Positions 34,229-42,015 of a stretch of 64,000 bases of DNA are shown piece by piece. Each line of letters starts with the position of its first letter. Within the stretch, counting starts at the first letter, position 1. Below the pieces are notes generated by a model that did not search any database, was not told the DNA's origin, and saw only the letters and a program-made list of their open reading frames with translations. This DNA is from Gallalistipes aquisgranensis. Lineage in GTDB: Bacteria; Bacteroidota; Bacteroidia; Bacteroidales; Rikenellaceae. Location: assembly GCF_014982715.1 (NCBI RefSeq), contig NZ_JADCJY010000001.1, positions 1,674,001 through 1,738,000 of the forward strand. Reading direction: 5' to 3'. Both the position numbers and the translations under genes were made by a program.

Positions 34229-36055
34229 ATGCGCACCCACACAGGCATCCTGCTGACCGCAGTCATGGCGGCGCAGATGCTCCTCTCCTGCTCCCCCGTC
34301 CGGAAAATGGAGAGGAGCGCACAGCCGGTCGGCCTTTCGCAGACCGCCAAACGCAAACTTCCGACCGCTCCGCCGGCCGAAGCGATCGAGGCCAACGGCA
34401 CCAACGTCACGATCATCAAACGGGACAACGGCATCTCCTACCTGACCGAAATCGAATACGAGGAGGACGGCGCGGCCATCTCGAAGATCGACATCGAGAA
34501 GATCGTGGTAACCTCCTCCCTGAAAAGCGTTCCCGAACGGTTCGGATTCATCACCATCGACTTTCTGGTGAACATACCCAAAGAGTTGCAGCAAAAGGAC
34601 TGGAGCATTATCGTCACCCCCCTGCTGCACCGGACCGACACGACGATCCGTCTCGATCCGGTCGTGCTGCGCGGCCCCCGGGTGGACCGCAAACAGGACC
34701 GGGAATACCTGCGGCGGGACCGGCTGGAAAAACGGCTGGAGGAGATCGACTACAACCGGTACACGCTGCGCAACGAACAGGCGACCGTAGCGGAACGCCG
34801 GGCCGCCCTGTTCGGCAAACCCGCACCGGTCTACACGGAACGCGCGGCAGCCAAACGGAAACGCCGCGACGCCCACGAGCCGGGAGTGTGGCAATCGGAA
34901 CGCAACTTCCGGTACGTGACGGAAATCACCCAGCCGACCTATCCCGAAGCCCGGCTGGATTCGGTCGTCACGCAGGCAGGAAATATCCGTTACCACTATT
35001 CGCAAAACATCCGCGCGGACGAAAACAACGCTCGGATGAAGCTGACCCTGGAGGGTCGGGCCCGGGACTTCTGGGGCCGGGAACTGGCGCTGGAGGCAAG
35101 GGACACGCTCAGTTACACGGTCACGTCAATGACCGGTTTCATCGACCGCACGCCGCGCTACATCTACCGGATCATCGAAAAGTACGCCACGGTAAACGAC
35201 CGGAACTGGATCACCTTCCCGCTGGGAAAATCCCGGATCATCGACACGCTGGGCAACAACCGGACGGAGCTGGAAAAGATGACCTCCCGGATGAACACCC
35301 TGCTCAACCAGTACGAATTCTTCATCGACAGCATCGTGCTGACGGCAGCCTGTTCGCCGGAGGGTTCCATACGGGTCAACGACCGGATATCCCGCGCCCG
35401 CGCCCATGCCGTGAGGGACTATCTGGCCGAGAAGTTCGGCGACCAGGTCGACACGCTGATCGAAGTCCGCTGGATCGGCGAGGACTGGGACAATCTGATC
35501 GGCCTGCTGCGCAGGAGCCGGGAACTGGAACACAGCGACGGGATCATCGACATCATACGGTCGACCGGCGAACCCGACCGCCGCGACGTACTGATCCGGC
35601 GGGCCTACCCGGACGAATACGAAAAGATGCGGGAAGAACTCTATCCCAAACTGCGTTCGGTCAATCTGAAATATTCGCTGCGCCGGGTCGGCATGGTCAA
35701 GGACACGGTTTACACGACGGAACTCGACTCGGCCTACATGCGCGGCGTGGAACTGCTCGAAAAGAAGGACTACCGGGGTGCCCTGAAGATACTCGATCCC
35801 TACAAGGACATCAACAGCGCCATCACGCTGATGTCGCTCGGATACGACAAACAGGCGTACGAAATCATGGTGACCACGCCCGACACGCCCCAACGGAACT
35901 ACATGCTGGCGATTCTATGTGCCCGTTCGGGACGGATCGAACAGGGCCTGAAATTTTACAGCCGGGCCTGTGCCGCCGATCCGACGCTGGAATACCGGGG
36001 CAACCTCGATCCCGAAATCCAGTTCCTGCTGCGCAGGCAGGACCGGGAGGAGTAA
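34229..36055 (+). CDS. OmpA-like/TPR lipoprotein, partner of the DUF3575 protein
   Basis: This 608-residue protein has a lipobox leader (MLLSC, Cys21). The N-terminal half (about 40-290) is a beta-rich domain with NVTIIKRDNGISYLTEIEYE. The middle (about 365-410) resembles an OmpA C-terminal domain: IVLTAACSPEGS, then NDRISRARAHAVRDYL. The Asp and Arg used to bind peptidoglycan are only partly recognisable. The last hundred residues (about 500-595) look like TPR-type helical repeats (SAYMRGVELLEKKDYRGALK, NYMLAILCARSGRIEQGL). An envelope role anchoring or organising the DUF3575 barrel is inferred from gene order. It is the last gene of the unit, closed by a strong terminator. Confidence 0.72.
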   Translation: MRTHTGILLTAVMAAQMLLSCSPVRKMERSAQPVGLSQTAKRKLPTAPPAEAIEANGTNVTIIKRDNGISYLTEIEYEEDGAAISKIDIEKIVVTSSLKSVPERFGFITIDFLVNIPKELQQKDWSIIVTPLLHRTDTTIRLDPVVLRGPRVDRKQDREYLRRDRLEKRLEEIDYNRYTLRNEQATVAERRAALFGKPAPVYTERAAAKRKRRDAHEPGVWQSERNFRYVTEITQPTYPEARLDSVVTQAGNIRYHYSQNIRADENNARMKLTLEGRARDFWGRELALEARDTLSYTVTSMTGFIDRTPRYIYRIIEKYATVNDRNWITFPLGKSRIIDTLGNNRTELEKMTSRMNTLLNQYEFFIDSIVLTAACSPEGSIRVNDRISRARAHAVRDYLAEKFGDQVDTLIEVRWIGEDWDNLIGLLRRSRELEHSDGIIDIIRSTGEPDRRDVLIRRAYPDEYEKMREELYPKLRSVNLKYSLRRVGMVKDTVYTTELDSAYMRGVELLEKKDYRGALKILDPYKDINSAITLMSLGYDKQAYEIMVTTPDTPQRNYMLAILCARSGRIEQGLKFYSRACAADPTLEYRGNLDPEIQFLLRRQDREE

Positions 36056-36086
36056 CCGACCGTCTCCCCTCCCCGGAGACACAGGC

Positions 36087-36120
36087 AAAAAAGGGCCGGA
36101 CATGATGTCCGGCCCTTTTT
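36087..36120. terminator. Terminator between the OmpA/TPR gene and the LRR gene
   Basis: The stem GGGCCGGACA / TGTCCGGCCC is flanked by an A-run on the left and a T-run on the right, so the perfect repeat is about 15 bp with loop TGA. It is symmetrical and can end transcription from both converging genes. Confidence 0.85.
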
Positions 36121-36202
36121 GCATATCCGTTTTTCCGATGCCACCGGCCCTCTTCCGAAGCCGATGCCCGTGTCGAAACAACGGTCGAAAGGGAATTCGC
36201 CC

Positions 36203-36997
36203 CTATTGCTTTTTGATGGAAGGCACCTTGCCGGTGAAACGGTTCGGGGAAAGCATCAGGAATTTCAGGTCGGGCAGCTTCTCGATGGAGGGAGGAACCG
36301 TTCCCGTCAACTGGTTGGCATTCAGAATCAGCGCAGTGAGCGAAGTCAGATCGCCCAGCCCGGCCGGCAGTTCTCCGGAAAGCTGGTTGTGGCTCAGGTC
36401 GATCCGGGCCGAAGCACAGGGCTTGGTAAAGAGCGTCATGCCGCCTATTCCGGCCGGGATGGACCCCGTAAGCTGATTGTTGCGCAGGTCGAGCAACAAC
36501 TGTGCACCGCCCTTGCCGTCCGCCCGGGGAGCCGTATGCTGGGTGTCGCGTCCCATGGAGACGATCTCGGCGGGAATGGTTCCGGTAAGCTGATTGTAAC
36601 CCAGGCTGATGTTCATCAGACGGGTCATCTTTCCGATCCCGGGAGAGATCGTACCCGAAAGTTTGTTCCGTGTCAGCAGCGCCTGGCGCAGATAGGTCAG
36701 GTCATAAAAGGCGTCGGGAATTTTTCCCTCCAGATTATTATCGCGCAAATCCAGCTTCAGCACGCGGCCCCCGCCGACCGAAGTGATGCCGTACCACCCC
36801 TCGCCGGTGCCTTTGTCGTAGGCCTTCACATCGGCAGGTCCCTTTTCGGTGAAATCCCATCCCGAATTGTTCTTCCAGTTCGGCCCCCCGGTCGCTTCGT
36901 AAAAAGCCTTCAGGGCATCGAAATCCTCCTGCGTGACCTGTGCGGCAGCCGTGAGCGAAAACAGCAGACCCGCCGCCAGCAAACATTTCATTTTCAT
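36203..36997 (-). CDS. Secreted leucine-rich-repeat protein (plant-type LRR)
   Basis: This 264-residue protein has a signal peptide (about residues 1-20, ending TAAA). An N-terminal capping segment reads DFDALKAFYEATGGPNWKNN and then GWYGITSVGGGRVLKLDL, much like the LRRNT caps of plant-like LRR proteins. At least five repeats follow with the plant-specific pattern LxxNxLxGxIPxxI: NNLEGKIPDAF, NKLSGTISPGI, NQLTGTIPAEI, NQLTGSIPAGI, NQLSGELPAGL and NQLTGTVPPSI. It ends with IKKQ and has no sorting domain. Such proteins usually bind other proteins or glycans; the partner is unknown. ATG 36997 is used rather than an upstream TTG. It is a single gene. Confidence 0.85.
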   Translation of the reverse strand: MKMKCLLAAGLLFSLTAAAQVTQEDFDALKAFYEATGGPNWKNNSGWDFTEKGPADVKAYDKGTGEGWYGITSVGGGRVLKLDLRDNNLEGKIPDAFYDLTYLRQALLTRNKLSGTISPGIGKMTRLMNISLGYNQLTGTIPAEIVSMGRDTQHTAPRADGKGGAQLLLDLRNNQLTGSIPAGIGGMTLFTKPCASARIDLSHNQLSGELPAGLGDLTSLTALILNANQLTGTVPPSIEKLPDLKFLMLSPNRFTGKVPSIKKQ

Positions 36998-37111
36998 AAT
37001 CAAATTTTTTTAGGATTAGTTATCGTCTCCGTCCCCGGTCTCCCGGACGCGGAATTCCGACCACAAGATAGCAATTTTTCCGAAAAAACGGCAACCGGCC
37101 CAGGGTCCGCA

Positions 37112-37142
37112 TTGCTCGTTCCGGTTTTTTGGCCTAATTTTG
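37112..37142 (+). promoter_or_regulatory. Promoter of the GH2 gene
   Basis: TTG at 37112-37114 and TAATTTTG at 37135-37142 are separated by 20 bases. The ATG follows at 37172. Confidence 0.65.
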
Positions 37143-37171
37143 TCCGTTGCGAACACCCTAAAACGAGAAAA

Positions 37172-39826
37172 ATGAGATCGCTGTTTCTTTCGCTGCTCCT
37201 CACGCTGGCCGTACTCGCCGCCGGGGCGCAGCGCGTCACCTACTCCATCAACGAGACCTGGCGCTTCCACAAGGGAGAGGCGGCCGGGGCCGAAGCACCC
37301 GCCTACGCCGACGAAAAGTGGGAAATCGTCACCCTTCCCCACACATGGAACGCACAGGACGCCGACGACGACACACCGGGTTACTACCGGGGCGTGGGAT
37401 GGTACCGCAAACACGTACGCATCGGGGAAGAGGCGGCCCGGGGACAGACCTACATCTATTTCGAAGGGGCCAACCAGGAAACGGACCTCTACGTGAACGG
37501 CCGCCATGCCGGACACCACACCGGAGGCTACACCCGGTTCTGTTTCGACATCACGGAACTGATACGCCCCGGACAGACCAACGTGCTGGCCGTGAAGGTG
37601 GACAATAAGGACAATCCCGATATTCCGCCCCTGTCGGCCGACTTCACCTTTTTCGGCGGCATCTACCGGGACGTTTACCTGATCCATACACCCGCGGTCC
37701 ACATTTCGACGACGGACTGCGCCTCTTCGGGCGTCTACATCACCACCCCCGAGGTGAGCGAACGGAATGCCGAAGTGAACGTCCGCACGCTGGTGGACAA
37801 CCGTTCGGGCCGGAAAAGCAGGGTGAGGGTGGAAAACACGGTCTACGCCCCGGACGGAACCCGGACCGTGCAGGCCTCTACACGGATCGAGGCAGGCGGC
37901 GGAACGACCCCGGTCGTGCAGGAAAAAATGACCGTACCTCAGCCGGCCCTCTGGAGTCCCGACGCCCCCAACCTCTACCGGGTGGTGACACGCCTGTACG
38001 ACGACCGCACGGGCGCCCTGCTCGACGAGGTGGTCAATCCGCTGGGACTGCGCTGGTTCGAATTCTCGGCCGACAAAGGTTTTTTCCTCAACGGGAAACA
38101 CCTGAAACTGATCGGCACCAACCGCCATCAGGACTATCTGGGCAAGGGCTGGGCGCTGGACGACATCGTGCACGTACAGGACGTGCGGCTCCTCAAGGCG
38201 ATGGGCGGCAACTACCTGCGGGTGGCCCACTATCCGCAGGACCCCGTGGTGATGGAGATGTGCGACAAACTGGGCATCCTCACCTCGGTGGAGATTCCCG
38301 TCGTGGACCGCATCACCGAAAACGCCGCCTTCGAGAAAAACTGCCTCGACATGGCCGTAGAGATGGTCCGCCAGGATTTCAACCGGCCGTCGGTGGTGGT
38401 CTGGGCCTACATGAACGAAGTGATGCTCCGGCCGCCGTTCAAGGGAGATTCGGTGCGCCATGCGATTTACGGCAGAAACGTGGCGGCCCTCGCCCGCAAG
38501 ATCGAAAACACGATCCGCCGGGAAGACCCTTCGCGTTACACGATGCTCCCGTGCCACGGCAGTTTCCCGGCATACGATGACGCCGGCCTGCTGCAAATCC
38601 CGATGATCGTGGGCTGGAACCTCTACCAGGGGTGGTATTCGGACACCTTCCCTGCCTTCGACCGGGTAATCGACCGCTTCCATCAGCGGCTGCCCGACAA
38701 ACCCCTTTTCATCACGGAGTACGGCGCGGACGTCGATCCCCGCCTCCATTCGTTCGCCCCGCAGCGGTTCGACTATTCGGCCGAATACGCCAACCTCTAC
38801 CACCGTCACTACGTGAAGGCGATCATGGAACGCGATTTCATCGCCTCGGCCACGATCTGGAACCTCAACGACTTCTATTCGGAATCGCGCGGCAATGCCG
38901 TTCCCCACGTCAACAACAAGGGGATCAACGGGCTCGACCGCCGGCACAAGGACACCTACCTGCTCTACAAGGCCCGTTTCAACCCCGAACCCGCCACGAT
39001 GATCGGTAACGCCGGCTGGCGAGTACGCGGCGGCGCGGAGACGGCTCCGGGCGAATGTACCCAGCCGGTGGACGTCTATTCCAACGCGAAAACCGTGACC
39101 CTCTGTCTGAACGGGAAATCCCTCGGGGAACGGCCCGTCCGGGATTTTTACGCCACGTTCGACGTTCCTTTCGCGGACGGTATCAACACGCTGGAAGCCA
39201 CGGGCGACAACGGGACGAAGGATCTCCTGCGGGTGGACTTCCGACTGGTCCGCCGGAATCCCGGCAGGGAGTTCCGCGAACTGAACGTCATGCTCGGCTC
39301 GCAGCGCTATTTCGAAGACCCGGAACACAGCCAGATATGGATTCCCGAACAGGCCTACACGCCCGGCAGTTGGGGTTACGTGGGAGGCAAGCCTTACGGC
39401 AAGCCGACCCGTCACGGAGCGCAGCCCGCATCGGACAACGACATCTACGGAACCCGGCAGGACCCCCTGTTCCAGACCCAGCGCGTGGGACTGGAGGCGT
39501 TCCGGGCGGACGTTCCCGACGGACAGTACGCCCTCTACCTCTACCTGGCTGAACTGGAGGGTGATCCGCAGCGGGAGCCGCTCGCCTACAATCTGGGTGG
39601 CGACGCGGTCGGACCGAAGAGCACGGGCAAACGGGTGTTCGACATTTCGGTGAACGGCATTCCGGTGCTGACCGGACTGAACATCGCCGAGGAGTTCGGC
39701 GCATCGCGGGCCGTGGTCAAAAAGGTGATCGCCGAAGCGGCGGACGGCAAGGGGCTTACCGTCTCCTTCGGCAAGCGGGAAGGGGAACCCGTGCTGAACG
39801 CCATCCGCATCTACCGCATCTACTGA
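37172..39826 (+). CDS. Exported glycoside hydrolase family 2 protein (beta-galactosidase type)
   Basis: This 884-residue protein has a signal peptide (about residues 1-19, ending AAGA). It follows the GH2 order: sugar-binding jelly roll ([10 protein letters not shown] to about 180), immunoglobulin-like domain (about 185-290), and TIM barrel (about 300-590). The acid/base is Glu416 in WAYMNEVML and the nucleophile Glu516 in [10 protein letters not shown]. The C-terminal part (about 610-884) holds a DUF4982-like domain and a malectin-like segment ([19 protein letters not shown]), so binding of glycan ends is likely. Beta-galactosidase is the usual activity, but GH2 also includes beta-mannosidase and beta-glucuronidase. 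ATG 37172 fits the signal peptide; the open frame upstream is non-coding. Confidence 0.9.
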   Translation: MRSLFLSLLLTLAVLAAGAQRVTYSINETWRFHKGEAAGAEAPAYADEKWEIVTLPHTWNAQDADDDTPGYYRGVGWYRKHVRIGEEAARGQTYIYFEGANQETDLYVNGRHAGHHTGGYTRFCFDITELIRPGQTNVLAVKVDNKDNPDIPPLSADFTFFGGIYRDVYLIHTPAVHISTTDCASSGVYITTPEVSERNAEVNVRTLVDNRSGRKSRVRVENTVYAPDGTRTVQASTRIEAGGGTTPVVQEKMTVPQPALWSPDAPNLYRVVTRLYDDRTGALLDEVVNPLGLRWFEFSADKGFFLNGKHLKLIGTNRHQDYLGKGWALDDIVHVQDVRLLKAMGGNYLRVAHYPQDPVVMEMCDKLGILTSVEIPVVDRITENAAFEKNCLDMAVEMVRQDFNRPSVVVWAYMNEVMLRPPFKGDSVRHAIYGRNVAALARKIENTIRREDPSRYTMLPCHGSFPAYDDAGLLQIPMIVGWNLYQGWYSDTFPAFDRVIDRFHQRLPDKPLFITEYGADVDPRLHSFAPQRFDYSAEYANLYHRHYVKAIMERDFIASATIWNLNDFYSESRGNAVPHVNNKGINGLDRRHKDTYLLYKARFNPEPATMIGNAGWRVRGGAETAPGECTQPVDVYSNAKTVTLCLNGKSLGERPVRDFYATFDVPFADGINTLEATGDNGTKDLLRVDFRLVRRNPGREFRELNVMLGSQRYFEDPEHSQIWIPEQAYTPGSWGYVGGKPYGKPTRHGAQPASDNDIYGTRQDPLFQTQRVGLEAFRADVPDGQYALYLYLAELEGDPQREPLAYNLGGDAVGPKSTGKRVFDISVNGIPVLTGLNIAEEFGASRAVVKKVIAEAADGKGLTVSFGKREGEPVLNAIRIYRIY

Positions 39827-39870
39827 TCGGCCCCGTTTTTGCAAAAGAACACGGAATAAAAACATTCGTC

Positions 39871-40818
39871 ATGGCAAAGATCGCAACGAAAATCACCCAG
39901 CTGATCGGGAACACCCCGTTGCTGGAGACCGAAAACTACAACCGGACCGAAGGGCTGGAAGCCACCCTGCTCGTGAAACTCGAATATTTCAATCCCGGCG
40001 GCAGCGTGAAAGACCGCATCGCGCTGGCCATGGTGGAAGACGCCGAACGGCGCGGTATCCTCGCTCCCGGCGCCACGCTGATCGAACCTACCAGCGGGAA
40101 CACGGGCATCGGGCTGGCTGTCGTAGCGGCCGCCAAAGGGTACAGGCTGATCCTGACCATGCCCGAGACCATGAGCCTGGAGCGCCGCAACATTCTCAAG
40201 GCGCTGGGAGCGGAACTCGTGCTGACCCCGGGGGCCGAAGGAATGAAGGGAGCCATCGCACGTTCGGAAAGCCTCCGGGAGGAGACCCCGGGATCGGTGA
40301 TTCTCCGGCAATTCGAAAATCCGGCCAACCCGGCCGTGCACGAACGGACGACCGGCGAGGAGATATGGCGTGACACGGAGGGGAAAGTGGACATTTTCGT
40401 GGCCGGCGTGGGCACCGGAGGTACGGTAAGCGGCGTGGGACGGATACTCAAAAGCCATAAGCCCGGCGTCCGCGTGGTGGCGGTCGAACCGGCCGACTCA
40501 CCGGTGCTGTCGGGCGGGAAACCCGGCCCCCACAAAATACAGGGTATCGGAGCCGGGTTCGTGCCGGACACCTATTCGGCCGATGTGGTGGACGAGGTGA
40601 TCCCCGTGGAGAGCGACGACGCCTTCCGGGCCGCCCGCAAACTGGCCCGGACAGAGGGCGTGCTCGGCGGCATATCTTCGGGTGCGGCCCTGCATGCGGC
40701 CACCCGGCTGGCCCTCCGGCCGGAGAACCGTGGCAAGGTGATCGTGGCCCTGCTGCCCGACACCGGGGAGCGTTACCTGTCGACCGCGCTGTACGATTTC
40801 GAAGGCTACCGGCTCTGA
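39871..40818 (+). CDS. cysK: Cysteine synthase A (O-acetylserine sulfhydrylase)
   Basis: This 315-residue PLP enzyme makes cysteine from O-acetylserine and sulfide. The PLP lysine is Lys47 in [11 protein letters not shown]. The substrate loop is TSGNTG (74-79), the phosphate-binding glycine loop is GTGGTVSG, and the C-terminal GISSGAAL segment is present. Length and motifs match CysK rather than CysM or cystathionine beta-synthase. It follows the GH2 gene by 44 bases with no clear promoter of its own. No sulfate assimilation genes are nearby. Confidence 0.95.
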   Translation: MAKIATKITQLIGNTPLLETENYNRTEGLEATLLVKLEYFNPGGSVKDRIALAMVEDAERRGILAPGATLIEPTSGNTGIGLAVVAAAKGYRLILTMPETMSLERRNILKALGAELVLTPGAEGMKGAIARSESLREETPGSVILRQFENPANPAVHERTTGEEIWRDTEGKVDIFVAGVGTGGTVSGVGRILKSHKPGVRVVAVEPADSPVLSGGKPGPHKIQGIGAGFVPDTYSADVVDEVIPVESDDAFRAARKLARTEGVLGGISSGAALHAATRLALRPENRGKVIVALLPDTGERYLSTALYDFEGYRL

Positions 40819-40832
40819 GAATGGCATAAAAA

Positions 40833-40873
40833 ATGATGCATACGGAAGTCATGACCAAAACCGTATGCATCAT
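40833..40873. repeat. 13-bp perfect inverted repeat over the start codon of the PepSY-like gene
   Basis: ATGATGCATACGG (40833-40845) and CCGTATGCATCAT (40861-40873) are exact reverse complements with a 15-base spacer. The right arm covers the first two bases of the preferred start codon (ATG 40872), and the left arm contains another in-frame ATG. It could be a protein operator or an mRNA hairpin that hides the start site. Confidence 0.7.
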
Positions 40874-41315
40874 GAAAAAAATGGCTCTCATTGCGACGGG
40901 TCTGATGCTGGCGGCCACCGGGGCCTTCGCCCTGGCCGCATCCCAGACCGGCGCATCCGTCAAACTGCCGGACAAGGCGCAGCAATTCATCCGGAAGTAC
41001 TTTCCCAAGGCCCGCATCATCCATCTGGAGGCGGAAAAGGATTTTCTGGAAGAACTCACTTACAGCGTGGACCTTTCGAACGGGTTCGAACTCGATTTCG
41101 ACAGCAAGGGACAGTGGCTCGAGGTGGACGGCGACCACAGCGCACTGCCGGAGGGAATCGTCCCCGAAAAGATCGTCTCCTTCGTGAAACGGAAACATGC
41201 CGGAGAGAAAATCGTCCGCATCGAACGTACCCGCAAGGGATACGAGGCGGAACTCTCCGACGACCGGGAACTCAGGTTCAAACCCGACGGCACGTTCATC
41301 GGATACGACGACTGA
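40872..41315 (+). CDS. Exported PepSY-like (DUF2874-type) small protein
   Basis: This 147-residue protein has a signal peptide (about residues 1-21, ending AFALA). Two related halves each have a helix followed by strands: KLPDKAQQFIRKYFPKARII with the strand containing YSVDLSNGFELDFDSKGQW, and VPEKIVSFVKRKHAGEKIV with RKGYEAELSDDRELRFKPDG. This is the putative PepSY-like pattern (DUF2874) common in periplasmic proteins of Bacteroidota. Its function is unknown; PepSY domains often inhibit proteases or sense the envelope. ATG 40872 fits the signal peptide. Upstream in-frame ATGs at 40833 and 40851 would add residues encoded by the inverted repeat. A terminator follows 10 bases downstream. Confidence 0.8.
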   Translation: MKKMALIATGLMLAATGAFALAASQTGASVKLPDKAQQFIRKYFPKARIIHLEAEKDFLEELTYSVDLSNGFELDFDSKGQWLEVDGDHSALPEGIVPEKIVSFVKRKHAGEKIVRIERTRKGYEAELSDDRELRFKPDGTFIGYDD

Positions 41316-41324
41316 CGGCCACGG

Positions 41325-41354
41325 AAAACGGCAACCCGCAGGTTGCCGTTTTTT
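41325..41354 (+). terminator. Terminator of the PepSY-like gene
   Basis: A 12-bp perfect stem (AAAACGGCAACC / GGTTGCCGTTTT) with loop CGCA and a T-run (TTTTTT). It lies between converging genes and ends just before the XRE gene stop. Confidence 0.85.
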
Positions 41355-41369
41355 CATACTCCCTACCGC

Positions 41370-41702
41370 CTACCGGACGTCGGACTCTATCTCGAAGACA
41401 ATTTCGTCCACGAAACTTCCCTCCGTACCGGCCCCCTCGCACCGCTCCTCTCCGACACAGCCCCGGATTTCCCTGCCGTCTCGCCCGCCGCTTCCGACCA
41501 GATCGTCCAGACCGACTTCCAACGCGTTGCAAATCGAGCACAGGGTTTTGAGCGTGACGTTGCACTTCCCCGCTTCGATCCGGCTCAGGTTCGACCGCTC
41601 GATATCGCAACGATAGGCCAGCTCCTGCACGGTGTACCCCCTCTCCTTGCGCAATTTCCTGATCCTACCCGAAATACGATCCAGCTCATCCTGAAAATCC
41701 AT
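41370..41702 (-). CDS. XRE-family (Cro/cI-type) helix-turn-helix regulator
   Basis: This 110-residue protein has a clear HTH_3 domain at about residues 13-69 (RIRKLRKERGYTVQELAYRC, then DIERSNLSRIEAGKCNVTLKTL). The recognition helix is in ERSNLSRIE. The remaining 40 residues are Gly/Glu-rich and match nothing I recognise. It is transcribed divergently from a 45-residue membrane protein gene. A palindrome, GTATCAT-N2-ATGATAC, lies 10 bases before its start, and an identical-arm copy lies on the other side of the shared promoter region. The simplest reading is a self-repressing regulator that also controls the membrane protein gene. Confidence 0.9.
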   Translation of the reverse strand: MDFQDELDRISGRIRKLRKERGYTVQELAYRCDIERSNLSRIEAGKCNVTLKTLCSICNALEVGLDDLVGSGGRDGREIRGCVGEERCEGAGTEGSFVDEIVFEIESDVR

Positions 41703-41711
41703 TTTCCCCGT

Positions 41712-41727
41712 GTATCATGTATGATAC
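41712..41727. promoter_or_regulatory. Operator palindrome 1 (next to the XRE gene)
   Basis: GTATCATGTATGATAC is a 7-2-7 inverted repeat (GTATCAT-GT-ATGATAC), 10 bases upstream of the XRE start codon. Its arms are identical to those of operator 2, with centres 47 bp apart. Confidence 0.75.
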
Positions 41728-41742
41728 GCAAAGATTTTATTA

Positions 41743-41750
41743 TATCTTTG
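41743..41750 (+). promoter_or_regulatory. -7 box of the small membrane protein gene, between the two operators
   Basis: TATCTTTG matches TAnnTTTG. Operator 2 begins 9 bases downstream, over the expected transcription start. For the XRE gene, a near match (AATCTTTG on the minus strand, 41729-41736) abuts operator 1. Confidence 0.65.
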
Positions 41751-41758
41751 TAAGTAGC

Positions 41759-41774
41759 GTATCATAAATGATAC
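41759..41774. promoter_or_regulatory. Operator palindrome 2 (at the start site of the membrane protein gene)
   Basis: GTATCATAAATGATAC is a 7-2-7 inverted repeat with the same arms as operator 1. It overlaps the predicted transcription start of the rightward promoter, the place where a repressor would block transcription. Confidence 0.75.
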
Positions 41775-41836
41775 ATCGTGAATTTACATCCGATTCACCG
41801 GGGGAATATTACATGCGTAAAAAAGGAGTGACGAAC

Positions 41837-41974
41837 ATGCTGATAAAGAAAAAAACCGACGGCGGTTTCATCAATCCCACCTACGAACGGTTCAACCGAA
41901 TCATGGGATATATCGCCATCGCCGCCATACTTATCATATTCATCGTACTGATCGGACTGCTGTTCAAATCCTGA
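41837..41974 (+). CDS. 45-residue single-span membrane protein controlled with the XRE gene
   Basis: This protein has a short basic N-terminus (MLIKKKTDGGFINPTYERF) followed by one strongly hydrophobic helix (about residues 22-42, YIAIAAILIIFIVLIGLLF) and KS at the end. ATG 41837 is chosen because AAGGAG lies 9 bases upstream, one of the few good Shine-Dalgarno sites here. In-frame ATGs at 41768 and 41813 lack one, and the first lies inside operator 2. Topology suggests an N-in inner-membrane peptide. I do not recognise a family. The divergent XRE gene and paired operators suggest tight regulation; a membrane toxin, a stress peptide or a small transporter subunit are all possible. Confidence 0.7.
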   Translation: MLIKKKTDGGFINPTYERFNRIMGYIAIAAILIIFIVLIGLLFKS

Positions 41975-42015
41975 ACGGGAAACGAACCGCGGGACCTGCC
42001 TCCGGCCCGTCTCTT

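Noticed and set aside
36119-37171. Plus-strand 5' extension of the GH2 gene by 351 codons
   Set aside because: It overlaps the LRR gene on the other strand, precedes the promoter at 37112-37142, and would bury the GH2 signal peptide.
37016-39865. Minus-strand 949-codon frame opposite the GH2 gene
   Set aside because: No domain or signal peptide; the plus-strand GH2 has intact catalytic motifs and a promoter.
41370-41974. Classical type II toxin-antitoxin pair
   Set aside because: The genes are divergent rather than in one operon, and the small protein has no known toxin motif; only the weaker description of a regulated membrane peptide is supported.
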